29,988 nucleotides of DNA. It comes from Nitrospira sp. Lineage in GTDB: Bacteria; Nitrospirota; Nitrospiria; Nitrospirales; Nitrospiraceae. The stretch covers positions 1 to 29,988 of the forward strand of contig JAKDNQ010000004.1 of the NCBI GenBank assembly GCA_030456405.1, read 5' to 3'. A program made the position numbers and the translations under genes. Positions 9,158 to 18,073 of the stretch are shown piece by piece; the first letter of the stretch is position 1; every line of letters starts with the position of its first letter. The notes below the pieces were generated by a model. The model made no database searches and had not been told where the DNA came from. It saw nothing but the letters and a program-made list of their open reading frames with translations.

Positions 9158-10768
9158 ATGGTCATGAAGTTGGTCACCTTCGCATTTGTATCCACCGTTA
9201 CCATTGTCGGAACCTTGTCGAGTTCTGAGGCCGTCGAGATCGGATCCGGCAGCGATCTGGAGTATCCTGCTACCACGTTTGCTGCACCGCCTACTCCGAC
9301 AAATGGACTACACGTCAAGCCGGATGTCCAGATCGGACCGCATACGTACAAAGTCCGCGATGACAACCCCGCTTCCAACAAGGATGCTGGCCCGGTCCAA
9401 GTCTCGAAAGCTCGCGGGGAGAAAAAGCCACCGGGTCAGCTGCAACAACAGCTTTTGACCAAAGAGAAGGAAATTGCGATTCTACGTGGGGAGGTGACTG
9501 CGGCGACCGATCTCTTGAACTTTGAAAAGAACCGTGCAGGCGCGTTGGAGACGCAGTTTACCCAACTACAGCAGGAACTCAAGGCGCTGCGTAGCCGAGG
9601 ACAAGGACACGACCAATTATCAGAGGAGCTGGTCATCACGAGAAGCCATCTCGATCAAGCCCGACAGAAAATCGTGGATCTCGATCGACAACTTGCCACC
9701 AGTAACCTCGAACATGCGAAACGACGAATCGCTGAACTCGATCGGCAGGTCGACGCCAAGGACAAAGAGATCATGGTCATGCGAACGAACGGCGAGGACA
9801 AGGACAAACTTAAAAGTGACCTCGCTTCGCGTACGGAAGAATTGAAACAGGCCGAGCAACACTTCCTTGCGCAAGACCACGAGCTCATGCAAGCCAAGGA
9901 GACCCTCAATAAGGTCTATCGTAGGTTGACAGATCTCGAATCTCAGCTCACGACTCGGAACGCTCAGTTGGAACAAGCCAAACAGTGGTTGACAGATCTC
10001 GAATCTCAGCTCACGATTCGGAACGCCCAGTTGGAACAAGCCAAACAGTTGCTCGTGAACTTCCAGCAAAATGAAGCGAAGGAACAGGAAGTCTCTCTAT
10101 CTCAAGAGCCCACTGTTGCTGACACGAAACCGCCTCGCCCAGCTGCAATCGAATCAGGCCAACCCACGACGAGCAAAGAGCAGTCGAGCCTCACGCAGTT
10201 AGACGCGCCGGAAGCCTCAGGTAGTGATCTCGCCAGACTAAGCGATGATCTTACTCACGAACTCCGAGCCGAGCTCACTGGAGGAGAGGTATTGTTACGA
10301 CAGGTGGGCAATAAAGTGAGCCTCGAATTAGCAACCGGTGAATTGTTCACACCAGGTCAGGCCGTCGTGACTCAACGCGGCAGCTCGTTGCTTCAGCGGA
10401 TCGGGGCTGTGCTGCAGAAGTTCCGTTACCAAACGGTAGAAGTCGCCGGCCATGCCGACAGCAAGCCGCTCCGGAACAGTCTTCGGAAGATCTTTCAGGA
10501 TAACAGCAAACTGTCCTGGGCACGAGCTCAACAGGCCAGTCGAGCACTGATCAGCGGTGGACTGCAGGCCGACAGGGTCAAAGCCGTCGGGTACGCGGCC
10601 ACCAAACCGATCGCGACCAATGATACCGAACAGGGGCGGAGTAAAAACCGGCGCGTCGAAATCATCATCACGCAGTGGTCCGAACCGGAGGACAATTCAG
10701 GCGATACGGCAAGGCGAGTCAGTAAAAAACAGCGGATGTTCTCTGTTCAGAGGGTGGCGCATCGGTGA
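9158..10768 (+). CDS. OmpA/MotB-domain envelope protein with long coiled coil
   Basis: A 536-residue exported protein. The signal peptide is MVMKLVTFAFVSTVTIVGTL with cleavage near SSSEA. A short low-complexity region follows, then a charged heptad-rich coiled coil at roughly residues 90-310, a Pro/Ser/Thr linker, and a C-terminal OmpA-like peptidoglycan-binding domain (about 390-510). Key signatures are VEVAGHADSKPL, LSWARAQQASRALI, VKAVGYAATKPIA and GRSKNRRVEIII. Such proteins tie the envelope to the cell wall. The coiled coil contains a fresh 63-bp tandem duplication. AGAGG six bases upstream supports ATG 9158. No membrane barrel or second gene accompanies it, and it lies between inverted repeats. 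Confidence 0.85.
   Translation: MVMKLVTFAFVSTVTIVGTLSSSEAVEIGSGSDLEYPATTFAAPPTPTNGLHVKPDVQIGPHTYKVRDDNPASNKDAGPVQVSKARGEKKPPGQLQQQLLTKEKEIAILRGEVTAATDLLNFEKNRAGALETQFTQLQQELKALRSRGQGHDQLSEELVITRSHLDQARQKIVDLDRQLATSNLEHAKRRIAELDRQVDAKDKEIMVMRTNGEDKDKLKSDLASRTEELKQAEQHFLAQDHELMQAKETLNKVYRRLTDLESQLTTRNAQLEQAKQWLTDLESQLTIRNAQLEQAKQLLVNFQQNEAKEQEVSLSQEPTVADTKPPRPAAIESGQPTTSKEQSSLTQLDAPEASGSDLARLSDDLTHELRAELTGGEVLLRQVGNKVSLELATGELFTPGQAVVTQRGSSLLQRIGAVLQKFRYQTVEVAGHADSKPLRNSLRKIFQDNSKLSWARAQQASRALISGGLQADRVKAVGYAATKPIATNDTEQGRSKNRRVEIIITQWSEPEDNSGDTARRVSKKQRMFSVQRVAHR
9924..10049 (+). repeat. 63-bp tandem duplication inside the OmpA-type gene
   Basis: Two near-identical 63-base units (9924-9986 and 9987-10049) each encode LTDLESQLT-T/I-RNAQLEQAKQ. 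The unit is 21 residues, exactly three heptads, so the coiled-coil register is kept. Confidence 0.9.
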
Positions 10769-10800
10769 CATTACAGAAATGACTGAGTTCCCCCGTAATT

Positions 10801-10828
10801 GGTGGGCGGTTTCAAGTTCCAAGTGCAA
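10801..10828. repeat. 28-bp inverted repeat, right copy
   Basis: Exact inverse complement of 8664-8691. It lies 32 bases after the OmpA-type gene and 132 bases before the 3' end of the receiver gene at 10961. Read from that receiver gene it is oriented as the left copy is relative to the truncated membrane gene. Confidence 0.8.
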
Positions 10829-10960
10829 CGGGTGGGAATGAAAAGGAGGAATCAAAAGGGGTCGGGAGTCTTTTGTGAGTAGGCCGTCGATGGCGAAAGA
10901 CGATATGTCCATCGCCATATCTTCGGCGATCACCGTAGAAGTCTTCGAGAATCATGCCGG

Positions 10961-11359
10961 TTAATATGGGCCTTTGAACACGTTCTCCTTGATTGACTTG
11001 TGTACGACCTGAACAAGTTTATCCGGTGAAACGGGTTTCTCCAAATAGTCGACAATGCCTTGCTTGAAGAGATGTAGCGCTCCGGCTAACTCAGGTTTCG
11101 CAGTCAACACAATCACGGGTACGGACGGAAACTCTTGACGGAAATAGGCAATGGCCTCCATTCCGTTTACTTTTGACATAAGGATGTCACAGATAATGAG
11201 GCCTACCTTAAACGGATTATCATCGGACCTCATGAGTGCGATGGCTTGGTCTCCGTCCTCAGCTTCACGAACATCATAGCCGGCCTTCGTTAAGGTGATA
11301 CGAATTGATTTTCTGACGTTCTCCTCATCGTCCACCACCAAAATTCTCCCTAACGGCAT
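10961..11359 (-). CDS. Single-domain response regulator (CheY-like)
   Basis: 132 residues, a receiver domain only. The acidic pocket is VVDDE (Asp10, Asp11), the phosphoacceptor is Asp58 in LIICDILM, the switch Thr is Thr86, and the conserved Lys is Lys108 in YLEKP. There is no output domain, so it acts by protein contact or as a phosphorelay intermediate. GGAG five bases before the ATG supports the start. It is the last gene of the minus-strand signalling series, 24 bases after the receiver-kinase gene. The receiver at 24252 is a paralogue with roughly four fifths identical residues, including the last FKGP motif. Confidence 0.92.
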   Translation of the reverse strand: MPLGRILVVDDEENVRKSIRITLTKAGYDVREAEDGDQAIALMRSDDNPFKVGLIICDILMSKVNGMEAIAYFRQEFPSVPVIVLTAKPELAGALHLFKQGIVDYLEKPVSPDKLVQVVHKSIKENVFKGPY

Positions 11360-11383
11360 AGATCTCCAGTTTTTACATTATCT

Positions 11384-12595
11384 TCAGGCATGTATTGCGT
11401 CCTGACGTGACGGTTCAAATGGCAGGCTGAATACAAACGTTGTCCCTTTGCCCTCCGCGCTCTCGACTCTTATCCAACCCCCATGCGCGTCCACTACATC
11501 CTTAACAATTCTTGTTCCCAACCCAGTCCCGCCATGTTTGCGGCTGATGACCCGATTCGTGAAGAGACTCTCCCGTATTTCTGAAGACATCCCTCGGCCT
11601 GTATCTGCAACTGAGAAAATTAGGATTTTGGAGTCGAGTTCGACGCTGCCTTTCACGGTTACAGATCCACCGGACGGCACTTCCGGGATTGCGTTATTGA
11701 GGAGATTGTAAAAGACATTGAACAGACGCCGTTCATCGGCCCTAATGGGTGGTAAAGACTCAAGACCTTCGGTGCGCAGCAGGACACGCTTCTCATTGGC
11801 CACTAGGCGCAGCGTTTTCAGGACGCTCTCGACCACTCCCGTCACCTGGCAAGACGAGAAATTCGGTGGAGCGCTGAGATTCATGACGCAGTCACCGATT
11901 TCTTTCACCCGTTCCTGAATATGTCGGGACGCAGTGGTCAGCATCTCCGTCACTTCCTTGCACGTGTTCAGGCTCGCCTTCCCGTTCTCCCGTTCAGCTT
12001 GCGGAAGCTTGGAGAAGAGCTCTTTCAGTTCCTCTTCCAACAGCTCGGTACCGGTGACAACCGGCATGATGAGATTCTTCACTTCATGAGTGATATCTGC
12101 AAGAGACCGAGCCACCTCTGCTAATTTCGCCTCTTGGGAAAGCCTGACCTCTAACTTCTTGTTCCATTCGGCCAGTTCGCCCGCGTGAGCCTTCACGGCA
12201 TCATGTAGGGTTTTCACTCGAAGAAGCGAACGAACTCGCGCGAGGAGTTCTTGCTGATTGATCGGCTGCGAAAGAAAGTCGTCCGCTCCGGCTTCAATCC
12301 CGTGGATTCGTTCTTGGGCCGGATCAAACGCGGTGATCATGATGACCGGGAGTAGGGCGGTGTCGGGCTCCTCTCGAATTCGCTTGCAGACCTCGTACCC
12401 GCTCATCCCCGGCATTCGTACATCCAGAAGAACCAGATCAGGAGAGTCTCTGCTCAACTGATCGAGGGCCGAGGGACCAGACGTGGCCTGAATTGTGAGA
12501 AATCCATTGATCTCGAGCAGGTCGGTCAGCAGGGTTACATTCGTCGGTGTATCGTCAACGATGAGGATTTTTGTCCGCCTTGTTTCTATGTTCAT
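11384..12595 (-). CDS. Receiver-histidine kinase hybrid with atypical receiver
   Basis: 403 residues. An N-terminal receiver (about 8-125) has VDDT and phosphoacceptor Asp58 (LVLLDVRMPGM), but the normally invariant Lys is Gln110 (DDFLSQPIN; the codon is CAG). A coiled linker leads to a dimerisation helix with His170 in DITHEVKNLIMPV, then an ATPase domain with N box NVFYNLLNNAIPEVP, G1 DTGRGM and G2 GGTGLGTRIV. No membrane span is present, so it is a cytosolic kinase switched by its own receiver. GGAGGG before ATG 12595 supports the start. It is probably co-transcribed with the genes on both sides. Confidence 0.9.
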   Translation of the reverse strand: MNIETRRTKILIVDDTPTNVTLLTDLLEINGFLTIQATSGPSALDQLSRDSPDLVLLDVRMPGMSGYEVCKRIREEPDTALLPVIMITAFDPAQERIHGIEAGADDFLSQPINQQELLARVRSLLRVKTLHDAVKAHAGELAEWNKKLEVRLSQEAKLAEVARSLADITHEVKNLIMPVVTGTELLEEELKELFSKLPQAERENGKASLNTCKEVTEMLTTASRHIQERVKEIGDCVMNLSAPPNFSSCQVTGVVESVLKTLRLVANEKRVLLRTEGLESLPPIRADERRLFNVFYNLLNNAIPEVPSGGSVTVKGSVELDSKILIFSVADTGRGMSSEIRESLFTNRVISRKHGGTGLGTRIVKDVVDAHGGWIRVESAEGKGTTFVFSLPFEPSRQDAIHA

Positions 12596-12684
12596 AGGAC
12601 CCTCCCCGGTCTATCGATACGGTTGCCACTTGGCCATTGCTTCGAGATCTGCCAACTGCCACGTCCAGCACTGGTCATGAAGCT

Positions 12685-13809
12685 TCACGACAGACGTAGA
12701 ATATTGAAGGTCGAAATGGTTCGGTTGAACCCTTTGAGCGCAACTTCTCCAAGTAGCTCAGCTTGCACCAGATCTTCGACCCGGTTGAGAAACTGCTGTG
12801 AAACCAGAATCTGGCCGGGCTGCGCTTCCGCACACAGGCGGGCTGCGAGGTTGGTGACATTGCCGATGACACCGTAGTCCCAACGACCCTCAAAACCAAT
12901 CGCGCCAATCGTCGCGTATCCGGTAGCCATCCCCAGCCCGGCACTCAGATCATGTCCTCGCTTCATCCATTTTGTACGCAATGTGTGTATCGCATTGCGC
13001 ATCGCCACTGCCATCCTGATGGCTCGTTCCTGGGGATTTGAGACCTCTATCGGATCATTAAAGAAAATCATGATTCCGTCTCCGGTAAAGCGCTCAAGCG
13101 TGCCTTCATGCTCTACAATGAGCCGTCCCATTTCGGCATGATAGTCCCGGAGCACCTCCATGACTTCCTCAGGCTCTGCGGTCTCGGCGAATGAGGTAAA
13201 GCCTCTCAGGTCAACGAATACCACCGTGACCTCGCGGCGATGGCTCCTGAGCGGATCTGAAGCACCGCCTGCCACGATGAGGTCGGCGAGTTGGGGGGAG
13301 AAAAAGCGCTTCAGTCGCCCCAAGCGATCCAGTTGAGACACCTGCTCCTGAACCCGTTGCTCCAGTGTCTGGTTCCACTCGGAAAGTTGCGCAGCCTGGG
13401 ACCGTACCGTATCGTGGAGCTCTTTCACCCGAAGCAGTGAACGAACTCGAGCCAGCAATTCCGCCTGGTTGATCGGCTTGATCAGGAAGTCATCAGCTCC
13501 GGCCTCGATGCCGTGTATCCGTTCCTGTGCCGGATCCAAGGCCGTGACCATAATGACAGGGAGGACGGCTGTTTCTGGATTACCACGAATCTTTTGGCAG
13601 ACCTCGTACCCGCTCATCCCAGGCATCACGACATCCAGCAAAATAAGGTCCGGCCGCTCTTTGGTGACTTGCTCCAAGGCTTCAATTCCTGAAAAAGCAG
13701 CCACCATCTCATAATTGTGGAATTCAAGCAGGTCCACCAACAGCTTCACATTCAACGGTGTGTCGTCGACGACCAGGATCTTTTTCTTGGGGGTCATAGT
13801 GTCTTCCAT
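12685..13809 (-). CDS. Receiver-class III adenylate/guanylate cyclase
   Basis: 374 residues. The receiver at about 10-128 has VVDDT, Asp59 in LILLDVVMPGM and Lys111 in FLIKPIN. A coiled segment follows, then a class III nucleotidyl cyclase domain from about 190. The two metal-binding aspartates are visible: Asp200 in VVFVDLRGF and Asp244 in ERFTGDGIM. The substrate and transition-state segment is WDYGVIGNVTNLAARL. These features predict an active cyclase making cAMP or cGMP under control of receiver phosphorylation; nucleotide choice is not certain. The receiver is closely similar to that of the neighbouring receiver-kinase. ATG 13797 (residue 5) has GGAAG before it and may be the true start. 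Confidence 0.9.
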   Translation of the reverse strand: MEDTMTPKKKILVVDDTPLNVKLLVDLLEFHNYEMVAAFSGIEALEQVTKERPDLILLDVVMPGMSGYEVCQKIRGNPETAVLPVIMVTALDPAQERIHGIEAGADDFLIKPINQAELLARVRSLLRVKELHDTVRSQAAQLSEWNQTLEQRVQEQVSQLDRLGRLKRFFSPQLADLIVAGGASDPLRSHRREVTVVFVDLRGFTSFAETAEPEEVMEVLRDYHAEMGRLIVEHEGTLERFTGDGIMIFFNDPIEVSNPQERAIRMAVAMRNAIHTLRTKWMKRGHDLSAGLGMATGYATIGAIGFEGRWDYGVIGNVTNLAARLCAEAQPGQILVSQQFLNRVEDLVQAELLGEVALKGFNRTISTFNILRLS

Positions 13810-13828
13810 CTAAGATGCGTCTGCCAAT

Positions 13829-13987
13829 CTAAGCTCCGCCGGCACTCGTGCCGACGCGCCTGTCTAAAATAGCCCTCACCCCTTCGGTAAATTCTCTTAT
13901 CTGGATGGGCTTTCTCCCGCATCCATTGAATCCCACATCCATAATCTGTTGGCAGTCGAGAGTCATGGCTAAGGCCTTCACATGCTG
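13829..13987 (-). pseudogene. C-terminal fragment of a receiver domain
   Basis: Directly after the TAG of the receiver gene at 13988, the same frame stays open for 52 codons. It encodes LDCQQIMDVGFNGCGRKPI then REFTEGVRAILDR. This aligns with the end of the intact receiver (DRQKILEAGFDGYMTKPI, then AFAEEIRTVLAKR), including the conserved Lys-Pro. It lacks the acidic pocket and phosphoacceptor, so it is the remnant of a tandem receiver copy mostly deleted. Confidence 0.7.
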
Positions 13988-14362
13988 CTACCGCTTAGCC
14001 AGGACGGTCCGAATTTCCTCCGCGAATGCTTTTACTTGGATAGGTTTTGTCATATATCCATCAAATCCAGCTTCGAGGATCTTTTGACGGTCCCGTTCCA
14101 TGGCTGAAGCCGTCACAGCCATCACCGGAGTGGACTTCGTGATCGGATCGGCCCTGAGCTGCCGAAGGGCGGCAAAACCATCCATACCCGGCAACTGGAT
14201 GTCCATCAGAATGAGGACAGGCTGTCGGGATCGAGCTAAGACCAAGCCATCTTCCGCCGTCATCGCTTCGGCAGTCTCGTAGCCGTTAAATTGAAGGACG
14301 TCGCGAACGAGCTTCAGATTCTTGTCATTGTCCTCGATGATCAGAATCAACTCGCCTGCCAT
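13988..14362 (-). CDS. Single-domain response regulator (DivK-like)
   Basis: 124 residues, receiver only: IIEDND with Asp11, phosphoacceptor Asp54 in LILMDIQLPGMDGF, Thr84 and Lys106 in YMTKP. The MDIQLPGMDG pattern is typical of DivK/CheY-like shuttle receivers. Its ATG lies inside the 3' end of the hybrid kinase gene (16-base overlap) behind GAGGAG, which indicates coupled translation and a direct partnership with that kinase. Confidence 0.93.
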   Translation of the reverse strand: MAGELILIIEDNDKNLKLVRDVLQFNGYETAEAMTAEDGLVLARSRQPVLILMDIQLPGMDGFAALRQLRADPITKSTPVMAVTASAMERDRQKILEAGFDGYMTKPIQVKAFAEEIRTVLAKR

Positions 14363-17142
14363 GCCGACTCCTCTGGCTTCAGGAGAGACCGAACCTGAGC
14401 AACAAAATCCTCTCGATGAAACTCACCTTTTTGCCTGATCGCGATGATGCGGCCGTTCAGGCGATCTCTCTCCTCACGCGACAAGGACTTGTTGGTAAGA
14501 ACCACGATGGGGATCGATGCGGTTTCAGGACGACCATGCATTTCGTCGACCACTTCAAACCCGTTCATCTCGGGCATGAGAAGGTCCAGCACCACGAGGT
14601 CGGGATTTCGTTCGCGCGCAATCTGTAAACCATGCCGGCCATCCTTAGCCTTCAGAACTTCAAATCCCTCTGGCCGCAACACCGCTTCCATCAGCTCTAA
14701 GATCACGGGGTCGTCGTCTATGACGAGCACACTCCTCCCACGCTGACCCCGCGCATTGCTTCGAGCAACCCGTTGAATCACACGGGCCAGCACCTCCCGG
14801 TCGACGGGTTTCAAGAGATAGTCTGCGGCCCCAAGGGAAAACCCTCGTCCGGGTTCATCTATGATCGAAACCACCACGACTGGAATCGAGGCCGTAGCCT
14901 GATCAGTCTTCAACTGAGTCAGCAACTCCCATCCATCGGCTTTCGGAATCTGGATATCCACGGTAACCAAGGCTGGTCGGAGCGATTTGGCTTTCTCGAA
15001 CCCCTCTTCGCCATCTGCGGCAACTTCCACAGAGAACCCAGCTTCCATTAAGTAGATCGACAGCAGCTTGGCTGCAGCGGGATCGTCTTCAACGACAAGC
15101 ACCAATGGGGCATTCGCATGAGGATAGGCAGCCGGCATGGCCACTGTCGGCGCTGAATTCTTCTCAGGTGTCGACAGAACGGACAAGGTAAAGACAAACG
15201 CGCTCCCCTGGCCTTTGGCACTCTGTACCCTGATCCGGCCACCGTGTAGCTCGATATACTTTTTTGTCACCGCCAAGCCAAGCCCGGTTCCTTCGTGCTT
15301 CTGCAACTGGTCACCCACTTGGAAAAATTCGTCGAAGATCTTCTGCTGAAATTCCGGCTCGATTCCGATACCGGTGTCAATCACGGAAATTTCGACGCCC
15401 TCGTCCTGTCGCGTAGCCTTCAGCGAAACAGTCCCTCCGTCCGGCGTGAATTTGACCGCATTCGACAGCAAGTTTAGAAGAATTTGCTTGAGCTTGCGTT
15501 CATCCGCCGTAAACCGTCCCAATCGGTGATCGATATCGAGACTGAGATGGATGCCATGGCGCTTGGCCCGCTCACGGATCAGTATGAACGTGCTGTTCAA
15601 GACTGCCGGAAGATCAACTGTGCCGAGATCGAGCTCCATAGTGCCCGATTCGATTTTGGCCAGATCTAGGATATCGTTAATCAGCGCGAGGAGATGCCGC
15701 CCTGATCCCAAGATGTCCCTCAGGTACTCTTCCTGTTTCCGATTGAGTTCACCGAACATCCGTTCCAGGAGGACTTCGGAAAACCCAATGACGGCGTTCA
15801 GTGGCGTGCGCAATTCGTGAGACATGTTCGCAAGAAATTCCGACTTATGCCGAGTCGCAGTGACGGCTTGATCGCGAGCGACTGCCAGCTCAGCCGTGCG
15901 TTCCCTGACTTTGTGTTCTAGTGAGGCCGCAAGAGCCTGCAGCGCTTCCTCCGCGCGCTTCCGCTCCGTAATGTCGCTGATAATCCCGGTATAAAACGTC
16001 CCTTCACCGGTCTTCCAGCTCGACAGAGAGAGTTGGAGGGGAAACTCCTGGCCGTTCTTCCGACATCCCGCGAGCTCCGTCGTCTTCCCCAGGACCTTCG
16101 ACTCGGCGCCCCCTCGCATACGCTCGATTCCTTGCTCGTGTGCAGCCTGATATCGTATTGGCATCAGCATCGTCAGGGGTTTTCCGAGCACCTCTGCTTC
16201 CTGATACCCAAACGTCCGTTCAGCACCAGTGTTCCAGGCAATGATATTTCCATATTGATCCGCCGATACAATGGCGTCGTGGGCCGATTGTGCCACGGAG
16301 CGAAATTTCATTTCCGATTCGCGCAACACTTCAGATTGCTTGGTGAGCAATTCAGCCGTCCGCGTCACGACCGACGTGAGATACTCAAATTCTCCCTGGT
16401 CGGCCTGCAACGGTTGAACGTTCTCTCCAACCCCGGCCACCACCGAGGAACTCTGTGGCTGAGGCATCCCGAGTGTGGTCACGGCATCTTGGAGCTTGGC
16501 AACAATCCCCCGAAAGACGCCGGAGACTTTCCGCTGCGCCACATAGACGCCGACGGAACCGGCAAGAACGAGGGCGAGCGTGACCAGAACCATTCGTTGG
16601 ATCGATTGCCATTCTTCGCTCCGCACCTGACTTAACGAGAACACAACACGCGTCCAGGCCGCGATCTTCCCTTCACCAAGCAATGGCTCGACGATGACCA
16701 AGATCGGTTCGCCTTCGGCATCCGTCGAGTAGGTGATGGCTTCCTGTTGACTTTTCGCCGGTGCGATCCAATCTTGATCCTGCAGGGTCGTGCCAATGCG
16801 CTTCGTGTGTTTGGAAGCCACAATCATGCTCGAAGGATCGATGACGTCGATTTCGAGAATGTCCGGGTCTTGAATAATTCGATTCATGGCCTCCTGCACA
16901 CGAAACAAATTATCAAGCACGGCCGCCGCCCCCATCAAGGCAAACGTCCGGTTGAACGCCAAACCGCGCGCCTCAGCGGCCTGCCGAATCGTCGCCCTTT
17001 GCTGATAGAGCATCGCGGCTGAGCCGATACTCATGATGACAAGGATGACGATCGACAAACCAACCGTATGGCGCAAACGAATATTGTTTCGCCATTTAGC
17101 TCGCAAACCCGATGTGAAGGATCTATTCGACGACATAGGCAA
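14347..17142 (-). CDS. Membrane-bound hybrid sensor histidine kinase with PAS and two receivers
   Basis: 931 residues. Membrane spans at about 27-47 and 188-208 enclose a periplasmic sensor domain of about 140 residues. A PAS domain follows (about 277-390, ending ISDITERKRAEEAL), then a coiled coil, a dimerisation helix with His442 in NMSHELRTPLNAVIGF, and an ATPase domain (NLLSNAVKF, DTGIGI, GTGLGLAV). Two C-terminal receivers carry Asp729 (VTVDIQIP) and Asp853 (VVLDLLMPEMNGF). It senses an envelope signal and can pass phosphate through its own receivers. It heads the signalling genes and lies 86 bases after a gene for a secreted cupredoxin-like protein on the same strand. Confidence 0.93.
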   Translation of the reverse strand: MPMSSNRSFTSGLRAKWRNNIRLRHTVGLSIVILVIMSIGSAAMLYQQRATIRQAAEARGLAFNRTFALMGAAAVLDNLFRVQEAMNRIIQDPDILEIDVIDPSSMIVASKHTKRIGTTLQDQDWIAPAKSQQEAITYSTDAEGEPILVIVEPLLGEGKIAAWTRVVFSLSQVRSEEWQSIQRMVLVTLALVLAGSVGVYVAQRKVSGVFRGIVAKLQDAVTTLGMPQPQSSSVVAGVGENVQPLQADQGEFEYLTSVVTRTAELLTKQSEVLRESEMKFRSVAQSAHDAIVSADQYGNIIAWNTGAERTFGYQEAEVLGKPLTMLMPIRYQAAHEQGIERMRGGAESKVLGKTTELAGCRKNGQEFPLQLSLSSWKTGEGTFYTGIISDITERKRAEEALQALAASLEHKVRERTAELAVARDQAVTATRHKSEFLANMSHELRTPLNAVIGFSEVLLERMFGELNRKQEEYLRDILGSGRHLLALINDILDLAKIESGTMELDLGTVDLPAVLNSTFILIRERAKRHGIHLSLDIDHRLGRFTADERKLKQILLNLLSNAVKFTPDGGTVSLKATRQDEGVEISVIDTGIGIEPEFQQKIFDEFFQVGDQLQKHEGTGLGLAVTKKYIELHGGRIRVQSAKGQGSAFVFTLSVLSTPEKNSAPTVAMPAAYPHANAPLVLVVEDDPAAAKLLSIYLMEAGFSVEVAADGEEGFEKAKSLRPALVTVDIQIPKADGWELLTQLKTDQATASIPVVVVSIIDEPGRGFSLGAADYLLKPVDREVLARVIQRVARSNARGQRGRSVLVIDDDPVILELMEAVLRPEGFEVLKAKDGRHGLQIARERNPDLVVLDLLMPEMNGFEVVDEMHGRPETASIPIVVLTNKSLSREERDRLNGRIIAIRQKGEFHREDFVAQVRSLLKPEESAWQAS

Positions 17143-17228
17143 ACCAGAGTCTGGACAGATTACGACTTGCGCTATCGAAATAGCTTTGCGTCAGATTACG
17201 AGGTGGCGGCATCTTGCCTTCGATGCGA

Positions 17229-17984
17229 CTACTCCTCGGAACTGAATCCCAGTTCTACGGTCAGAGAGCCAGTCGAAGGTACCGTAATCGTCTTGGTTCT
17301 GACGCCTAGAGTTTCATGCCACATGCGGAGCCGGTACGTGCCGGGCGGCACCTGCGCCATCTCAAACCGTCCTAGGCTGTCAGTCACAGCAAAGTAGGGA
17401 TGCTCGAACACATGAATGGACGCTCGCATAAACGTATGGGCGTCGCAGCGGATATCGAGGAAGCCAACTGTACGTAACGATTTTCTGATGACATCTGTTC
17501 CGACAGGCTGGACCACATTGATGACGGTCGGGCCCAATCGGTTATCGATTCGGATGTGTGTGTTGTGCAAGATAGGATCGCTGTTCACAATCTCGAGCGT
17601 ACTTCCCACGACCGCGACATTGGTCCGGGGCAGGAACCGGCAGGTACGATTCTCAAATGTGATGACCGCTTTGTCTGGGATGAGAGGTTTGCCTCTGTCG
17701 ATGCCTTCAAGACTAACGACCACCTCTCCGATTCCACCAGAGGCGCGTTCCACTTGAATCTTGTCGATAGAAACAATCTCGCCGCAAAACCCGCTGTCTC
17801 GATGCACGGGAACTCGCTCAGGCTTGGGGAGGGAACCGGTGTACAGCACCCGCCCGCTCACGGTCACGCCCGCAACAGAGGGATCCCCCTCGTATGCGCG
17901 CACGGAATCGACCGCGGCAAGAACAGCCAGAACCACTGCGGGCACGATGATCTCTGCCCACGTCCAACTCGCTGGTCTTTTCAT
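17229..17984 (-). CDS. Secreted cupredoxin-like protein with carboxypeptidase-regulatory domain (copy 2)
   Basis: 251 residues with a signal peptide cleaved near VRA-YEGD (residue 30). An N-terminal beta domain has a Cys pair (Cys67 in FCGE, Cys115 in TCRF). A middle part resembles plastocyanin, with His140 (PILHNTH) and Cys180-His183-Met186 (IRCDAHTFM), the order of ligands in type 1 copper sites. A C-terminal carboxypeptidase-regulatory-like beta sandwich reads DSLGRFEMAQVPPGTYRLRMWHE. Such proteins are often labelled methylamine utilisation or plastocyanin-like. A role as periplasmic electron carrier or copper protein is inferred, not shown. The paralogue at 18979 has all four ligands at the same residue numbers. 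GAGG before the ATG supports the start. Confidence 0.8.
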   Translation of the reverse strand: MKRPASWTWAEIIVPAVVLAVLAAVDSVRAYEGDPSVAGVTVSGRVLYTGSLPKPERVPVHRDSGFCGEIVSIDKIQVERASGGIGEVVVSLEGIDRGKPLIPDKAVITFENRTCRFLPRTNVAVVGSTLEIVNSDPILHNTHIRIDNRLGPTVINVVQPVGTDVIRKSLRTVGFLDIRCDAHTFMRASIHVFEHPYFAVTDSLGRFEMAQVPPGTYRLRMWHETLGVRTKTITVPSTGSLTVELGFSSEE

Positions 17985-18073
17985 GGCGCCCTCACGGCAG
18001 AGTGTAGCGCGTACTGTGACTCATTGCCACTCTGGTCTTTTGAATGTCATGACTGGTTCAGAAGCCGTTAGAA

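Noticed and set aside
8664..10828. Integron cassette or insertion sequence around the OmpA-type gene
   Set aside because: The 28-bp repeats lack attC-type core sites, there is no transposase or integrase, and no target duplication is visible; only inverted-repeat framing is supported.
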